The notes beneath the pieces were generated by a model, which was given only the letters and a program-made list of their open reading frames with translations, was not told the origin of the DNA and searched no databases. The position numbers and the translations under genes are program-made. Shown here piece after piece: positions 59,565 to 64,000 of a DNA stretch of 64,000 nucleotides. Position 1 is the first letter of the stretch. Each line of letters starts with the position of its first letter. This DNA is from Muscardinus avellanarius (Eukaryota; Chordata; Mammalia; Rodentia; Gliridae): NCBI GenBank assembly GCA_963383645.1, contig OY726560.1, positions 26,165,800 through 26,229,799 on the forward strand, written 5' to 3'.

Positions 59565-59584
59565 CAAAACTTTTCCTAATTTTT
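59565..59584. repeat. Target-site duplication, right copy
   Basis: Exact copy of the 20-bp sequence at 57714-57733. The A-rich start on the minus strand (AAAAATTAGG) fits the usual L1 endonuclease target. Confidence 0.95.
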
Positions 59585-59940
59585 TTATGTCTCTTATAAA
59601 ATTTTGTTCTCTACCCTGCCTGAAGTTATTTATTCTTGAAGACTTCCAAATCTCTTAATTGAGCTTGCCTAGCTGCCTTCCTTCCCTCCACCTTCCTGCT
59701 TTTCTCCATTCCATTGTTCCATCATTCCATCCTAGATTCTCTTTTCTCTCTTTCTCATATATCCATCCAATCATCCACTCAGTCATCTATTTAAGTTTAT
59801 TGGTGGGGAAGATAGATATTTAATATACTCTATTTTAATGAATGTAAAATGTGAGAAAGCTGTGATCGTTTGGATTTATACATATCAGAGAATAATAGTG
59901 AAGGAATGAAGCTAACTATATGTCTGAATCTAAAGAGGTC

Positions 59941-60156
59941 TATGTTTATATTTTTATTATTATTAATTATCATTATTATGACTTTTCCATATGGGAGATT
60001 AAGCCTGGTGCCTGGTGCATGCTAGGTAAGCACCTCTCCATTGAACTATATCCCCAGTCCTAAGGAAGGCTCTTATTAGAGACTGACATATAAATTGACA
60101 AAGATGAATTTGAAATGTTTTGGTTAGGATTGGATGACAGGAATGAGTAAAAGGGA
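59941..60156. repeat. Local direct duplication, copy 1
   Basis: Starting TATGTTTATA and ending GAATGAGTAAAAGGGA, this matches 61691-61919 with a handful of substitutions plus a longer (TTA)n in copy 2. It includes an antisense ID SINE and the first part of an ancient repeat that continues to 60720. It is therefore probably the original copy. Confidence 0.9.
59990..60062 (-). mobile_element. ID-type SINE, antisense
   Basis: 'gggagattaagcctggtgcctggtgcatgctaggtaagcacctctccattgaactatatccccagtcc' is an antisense ID element with A-box complement remnants. It is duplicated at 61739-61822. Confidence 0.75.
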
Positions 60157-60720
60157 AGAGTCAAGGATCATTTCTGTTTGGGACTCTGGTGTCAGTAGAG
60201 ATGCTATAGCCAGTCTTGGAAAACCGACACTGAATTGCCTGCAAGACATCTGCTGTAGGGATGTGGACCACGCACTCAGACACGTGAATCTGAAGGCCTG
60301 ACAAATTCATTCTAGACTGGTTGTTTATTGAAGACACAGAAACATCTAACCTCATTTCGGGAGATGAGTAGAGAGAGAGAGGAGCATTGAGTCTTGGGAG
60401 TGGTGCTGATAGATTTCAACCTTTAGAAAATATGTATACACAGGGAGAAGCCAACACGAAGACCTGGGGAAGAAAGCTAAAGAAGTAAGTGGAAAAGCAG
60501 AAAACTGTGGTGTCCTGACACTGCACTAAAAGGGAGCTTGTGCTTTCTTGAAGGGAAGTGGTTAATGGGGTCAAATGCCGTTGCCAGGTCAAACAAGCTA
60601 CAAACTGAGGAGTCAGGTGCATTTAGAGGTATGGATGGAGATCTTTGTGTAGCTGAGCAAGAAGTGTCAGTGGAACAGAAACTTGCTTTAAATGGGTTAA
60701 ATAGAAAAAGGAAGTAAAGG
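60118..60720 (+). repeat. Ancient interspersed repeat, same family as 6000-7600
   Basis: 'ggattggatgacagg', 'gagtcaaggatcatttc', 'ttgaagggaagtggttaatggggtcaaatgccgttgccaggtcaaac' match the same old mammalian repeat noted at 6000-7600. It is diverged and non-coding. Confidence 0.6.
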
Positions 60721-60901
60721 AGATGTCAATTGTAGATAACTTGTTTCAGAATTGAAACTAAGAAGATGAAAAAGTTTATGCTAAAGGAGTGCCTGGAAGA
60801 ATTCATGTTTATTGTACATTTTACAATGTGAGGTCCTTTATTAAGTTTATATACTGAAGGTGAAGGAATCGGTGTCAGTAGCTACAGGAAAGGATGGAGT
60901 A

Positions 60902-60903
<2 letters not shown>

Positions 60904-60958
<55 letters not shown>

Positions 60959-61150
60959 ACTGGGGATTAAACCCAAGGGGATTCTACCACTGAGCTACTC
61001 CCCCAGCCTTTTCCATTATTTTTTTATTTTGAAACAAGGTCTTGCTAAATTGCTGAGTCTTGCTAAGTTGATAAGGCTGGCCATGAACCTGCAATCCTTC
61101 TATCTTAGCCTCCTAAGTACTGGGATTACAGGCGTGTACCCCACCTAGCT
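60904..61150 (-). mobile_element. B1-dID-type SINE, antisense, with (TG)n tail
   Basis: A (TG)n run (about 60904-60957) is followed by the antisense ID half ('ggggattaaacccaaggggattctaccactgagctactcccccagcc'). The antisense B1 half ends 'ttacaggcgtgtaccccacctagct'. The microsatellite again sits exactly at the SINE tail. Confidence 0.88.
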
Positions 61151-61384
61151 GAAGATAATTAAATATGGTGGATAAATCAGGTATGGTGGGATGGGAATTA
61201 GTAAAGAAGAAGAATGGTTCTTCAAATCAGAAAGCTGTGCAAAAATAAAGCAAAGAAGAGGAAGTGCTGAACGTGATGGAAACCCCTGGAGTCTGCCTTT
61301 CACAGGAGGCGTGGGTTTCCAATGTGGACATCTGCTCTGAGCAGTGCAGGAGGAAAGCTGGAGCTTTGAAAAGAGGGTAGATGA

Positions 61385-61690
61385 TTTAGTGTTGTTGTGG
61401 GCTAAATGTTCACATCCCTTCAAGTTTATATGTTGAAACCTTCTCACCAGTGTGGAAGAGCCAGGTCCTTTGGGAAGTGGTGAGATAATGGAGGCCAAAC
61501 CCTTATGAATGGGATGAGTGTCCTCATCTAAGGCCAGAAGCAGTTTGCCTCCTACACCAGGCGAGGGCACAGTTAGCAGGTGCCGAACTTGAGGAAGAGG
61601 ACCCTCAGCAGACACTGGGTCTGCTGGTCCCTTGATCCTGGATTTCTCAGCCAACAGAACATCGAGAAAAAAGTACTTGTTTATATATAC
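61385..61690 (+). mobile_element. MLT1-like LTR (MaLR)
   Basis: 'gggctaaatgttcacatccc', 'tatgttgaaaccttctcaccagtgtgg', 'cttatgaatgggatgagtgtcctcatct', 'cagcagacactgggtctgctgg' and 'cccttgatcctggatttctcagcc' follow the MLT1A-type LTR order. It ends where the duplicated block begins. A long minus-strand frame (61145-61732) with an Asn run is an artefact of this LTR and (TTA)n. Confidence 0.82.
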
Positions 61691-61697
61691 TATGTTT

Positions 61698-61729
<32 letters not shown>

Positions 61730-61919
61730 CATTATTATTATGACTTTTCCATATGGGAGATCAAGCCTGGTGCCTGGTGCATGCTAGGTAAGCACCTCTC
61801 CATTGAACTATATCCCCAGTCCTAAGGAAGGCTCTTATTAGAGACTGACATATAAATTGGCAAAGATGAGTTTGAAATGGTTTGGTTAGGAATTGGATGA
61901 CAGGAATGAGTAAAAGGGA
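61691..61919. repeat. Local direct duplication, copy 2
   Basis: A second copy of 59941-60156, placed about 1.75 kb downstream in the same orientation, with (TTA)n expanded at about 61698-61740. The ancient repeat does not continue past its right edge, so this copy is probably the derived one. Confidence 0.9.
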
Positions 61920-64000
61920 TGACATGCCATTTATAGTGTTTTGGTGCTAGTGGCCTAAATAGACTAAGCCTATCCATTACTGTGAAATATTGGGTTAGGA
62001 AACTTCCCAAAGTAGTATTTTCAAAATGTCTTTAATTCAGAGTTCTTTTCTACCCATTTTTGTTTCTCACTTATGAGATTCTTCCACAAAAATAAAAAAA
62101 GGAATTATCCAAAAAGTATAAAAGGAAAATTTCATTGTATTCGCCTCCTCTTTTCTTATTTCTAAGAAGGTTACAAATCTGCTCTGATTTTTGCGTACCT
62201 GCCATTGCCCCGGCTCCTGGATCTTACTTAAGTGGTTCCTTCTGTGGGAGGCAACTGCTAGTGAGAGCCCTGGGCTGCTGTCCCAGGTGACGACTTCTCA
62301 GGGAGGGAGAGCTTGCTGGGCAGACAGGCCACCTCTCTGCAGTGAACTCCTTATTTTTATAAAACTTCTTAGGCTGCAAGGAAAGAAAAGGGTAAGGAAA
62401 CTAAAATCGAGGTTTTGAGAAGTTGTTAAATATACATTTATGACTTCTTTGAGTCTTGGATCTTCTCTCATCAGAGTTGATGTTCTTGTCCTCTATGACT
62501 AGTATATAGTAATCATAATACTTGTACTAATATTTGCCATCGAGAGCTCCCTCTCTCAGCCTCCAAACTCCTGGCAAAACAGGCCTGTGCCACCATATCC
62601 AGCTAAATAGCCTCTATTATTGTCTTTGGTTTAAAGATAAGAAAACTGTGGCACCAGAGAGGGTAAATATTTTGCCCAAGACCACATAGTTAAAATTCGC
62701 CCATAATTAGGCTCCCAGAAATGTGGCTCTAAGCTTATGTTCAGATAGATGCTTCATGCAGGGCAAAGTGGATACTGCTTGCCCGTTTGCCTTTGTTTGT
62801 TAGGAATAACTCAGGGCTGGGGTCCCAAGTCCTGTTGCAGACCGACCAAGGTTGTACTATGAGTGAAGAGCTGGCGTTTTAAGCTCGGCGGTTTGGACTC
62901 CCTGTCGCAATCTTTTTCCATTACGCCACAGTTGCCTCTGTGTCTACTTCATGTCTGGTGATTCCCTTTCGCCCCGAGTTTTGTTTGCACCTCCAGCCTG
63001 TGTACCTCCAGCTCAGGAATGATCTAATACTTACTGTGTGGGCTTCAGAGTTTATTTGATTTGGAACAACCTAAACGGCCCGTTGGCAAGGTCTAAATAT
63101 AAGATTGTGAATACAGGGACAAGGACGCATATTTCTGGCCTGAGGGGATCTTTCAGGCTATGGTTAAATACTGCAAATTATCGGCCAAAGTTGGCATCAC
63201 TGAAATGGATTCGTCGATTCTGAATGTGTGTAGCGTGTCACATAAAGTCATGTCAAGAGAGGGAATACGGACCGATAGCAATGAATTTACTCTTCTTAAG
63301 GCTCCAGTTTAGAGAAGTAGGATTTTTGCATTTGAAAAATGACTTAGTTTTGCAAGCCTGCGGGCTTTAGGATCACACACACAAGGGTGATTGTTATGCA
63401 CAACACGTGCACCTTGCAGCGTTCAGAAAAGGCTGTATGGGTTGCTTCCTCGCAACATCCTGTGTTGTGACTGGGCAATACATTTGGTACACTGATTTGA
63501 CTGAGGGAGAAACCACAGCACAGTGTGGTTTAAATGACTCATTCAGTCCTGTAAAAGTGGTCTGTGTTTGAGCCAGCGCTAGGATTTGGATCTTCTATCT
63601 TGAATGCCATGCTTCGTGTTCCACTGCATGGTGTTCCAATATATCATTTGGCCCATTTAAACCACATAGATAATTCATTTTTCAACACCCTAGTTATATG
63701 TCATCTTAGCTGTCACTTCCCTTAGCTGCTCACACACCTGCGTGCAGCTCACCCCAGGACCCTTTTCTGCCTGTTCTCATATCAGGAATGGTGTTCATTA
63801 AGCATTAAAGAAAAAAAAACATAAAGCAACAACAGCTCGACAACAACCACAACAACCCTTCTTTGTTCTGCCTTCTGTATTTCATGTCTGGTTTCTGCTC
63901 CTGTGGTATTCTGTGCCACTTTAACTAAATAATGCCTGTCTAGGGAGACTTCCATTTTCTTACAAACTTTCAGAACCTTTTTCTGTAAGAGAATGAGGTT
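61920..64000. other. Mostly unique; MIR-like relics and a SINE stub
   Basis: A SINE stub (antisense, 'ctcagcctccaaactcctgg...gcctgtgccaccatatccagct') lies at about 62543-62606. MIR-like antisense pieces lie at about 62630-62760 and 63440-63600. GC content is slightly higher at 62780-63250. No coding exon is recognised, though an undetected exon cannot be ruled out. Confidence 0.5.

Noticed and set aside
61145..61732. 195-codon minus-strand open frame
   Set aside because: It overlaps an MLT1-like LTR, and its Asn run comes from the (TTA)n microsatellite. No domain is visible.
1..64000. CRISPR arrays, operons, bacterial-type promoters or terminators
   Set aside because: The sequence is mammalian nuclear DNA; direct repeats seen are SINEs, VNTR units and microsatellites, not spacer-separated arrays.

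Overview
This is nuclear DNA from a mammal, most likely a sciuromorph (squirrel-related) rodent. It is AT-rich and gene-poor and is built mainly from interspersed repeats. The lineage call rests on the commonest short repeat, a B1-dID-type dimer: a 7SL-derived B1 half reading like GGCGTGGTGGCGCACGC, then an A-rich linker, then an ID half reading like CTGGGAGTGTAGCCCGGAGG and ending CCCAGTACCACC. It also rests on LINE-1 (L1) 3' ends reading AATGCACCAATAAAAA. Both are features I associate with Sciuromorpha; species is not determined. I find no convincing host protein-coding exon. The longer open frames are L1 fragments, low-complexity tracts or chance.

Layout. 1-5 kb: unique DNA, an antisense L1 end interrupted by a SINE, MIR/L2 relics and two more SINEs. 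5-13 kb: a second antisense L1 end, a long ancient repeat (6.0-7.6 kb), a SINE split by a sense L1 (9.2-10.8 kb), and several antisense SINEs. 13-29 kb: mostly unique intergenic or intronic DNA with MaLR, MIR, SINE and microsatellite pieces and a U2 snRNA fragment. 29.7-33.4 kb: an L1 cluster comprising a 5'-inverted L1, an antisense L1 with target-site duplication (TSD), and a sense L1 broken by a SINE. 36.7-37.2 kb: a truncated copy of a composite element. 40-49 kb: MaLR, L2 and MIR relics and a full-length U2 snRNA pseudogene. 49.8-52.8 kb: a nested SINE/L1 structure whose L1 has a 5'UTR and ORF1, but ORF2 is replaced by an antisense, older L1-like segment. 53-57.6 kb: a MaLR LTR, SINEs, and L2 and MIR relics. 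57.7-59.6 kb: a full-length composite retroelement. 59.9-61.9 kb: a local direct duplication plus an MLT1-like LTR. 62-64 kb: mostly unique sequence.

The most notable structure is the composite element at 57734-59564 (minus strand), flanked by a perfect 20-bp TSD. In its own sense direction it has a GC-rich 5' end, about three 170-190-bp monomers with YY1-like GCCATCT motifs, about 14 tandem ~50-bp GC-rich units (a VNTR), an L1 3'UTR and an A-rich tail. The second copy at about 36740-37170 carries the same VNTR-to-L1-3'UTR junction. A shared junction in two places points to a mobile family with an SVA/LAVA-like layout, not to two independent deletions. Whether it is a distinct SVA-like family or an internally deleted L1 subfamily cannot be settled from this window.

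The elements do not form a gene network. They are a stratified record of L1-driven retrotransposition, with SINEs, L1s, snRNA pseudogenes and the composite family all probably mobilised by L1 enzymes.
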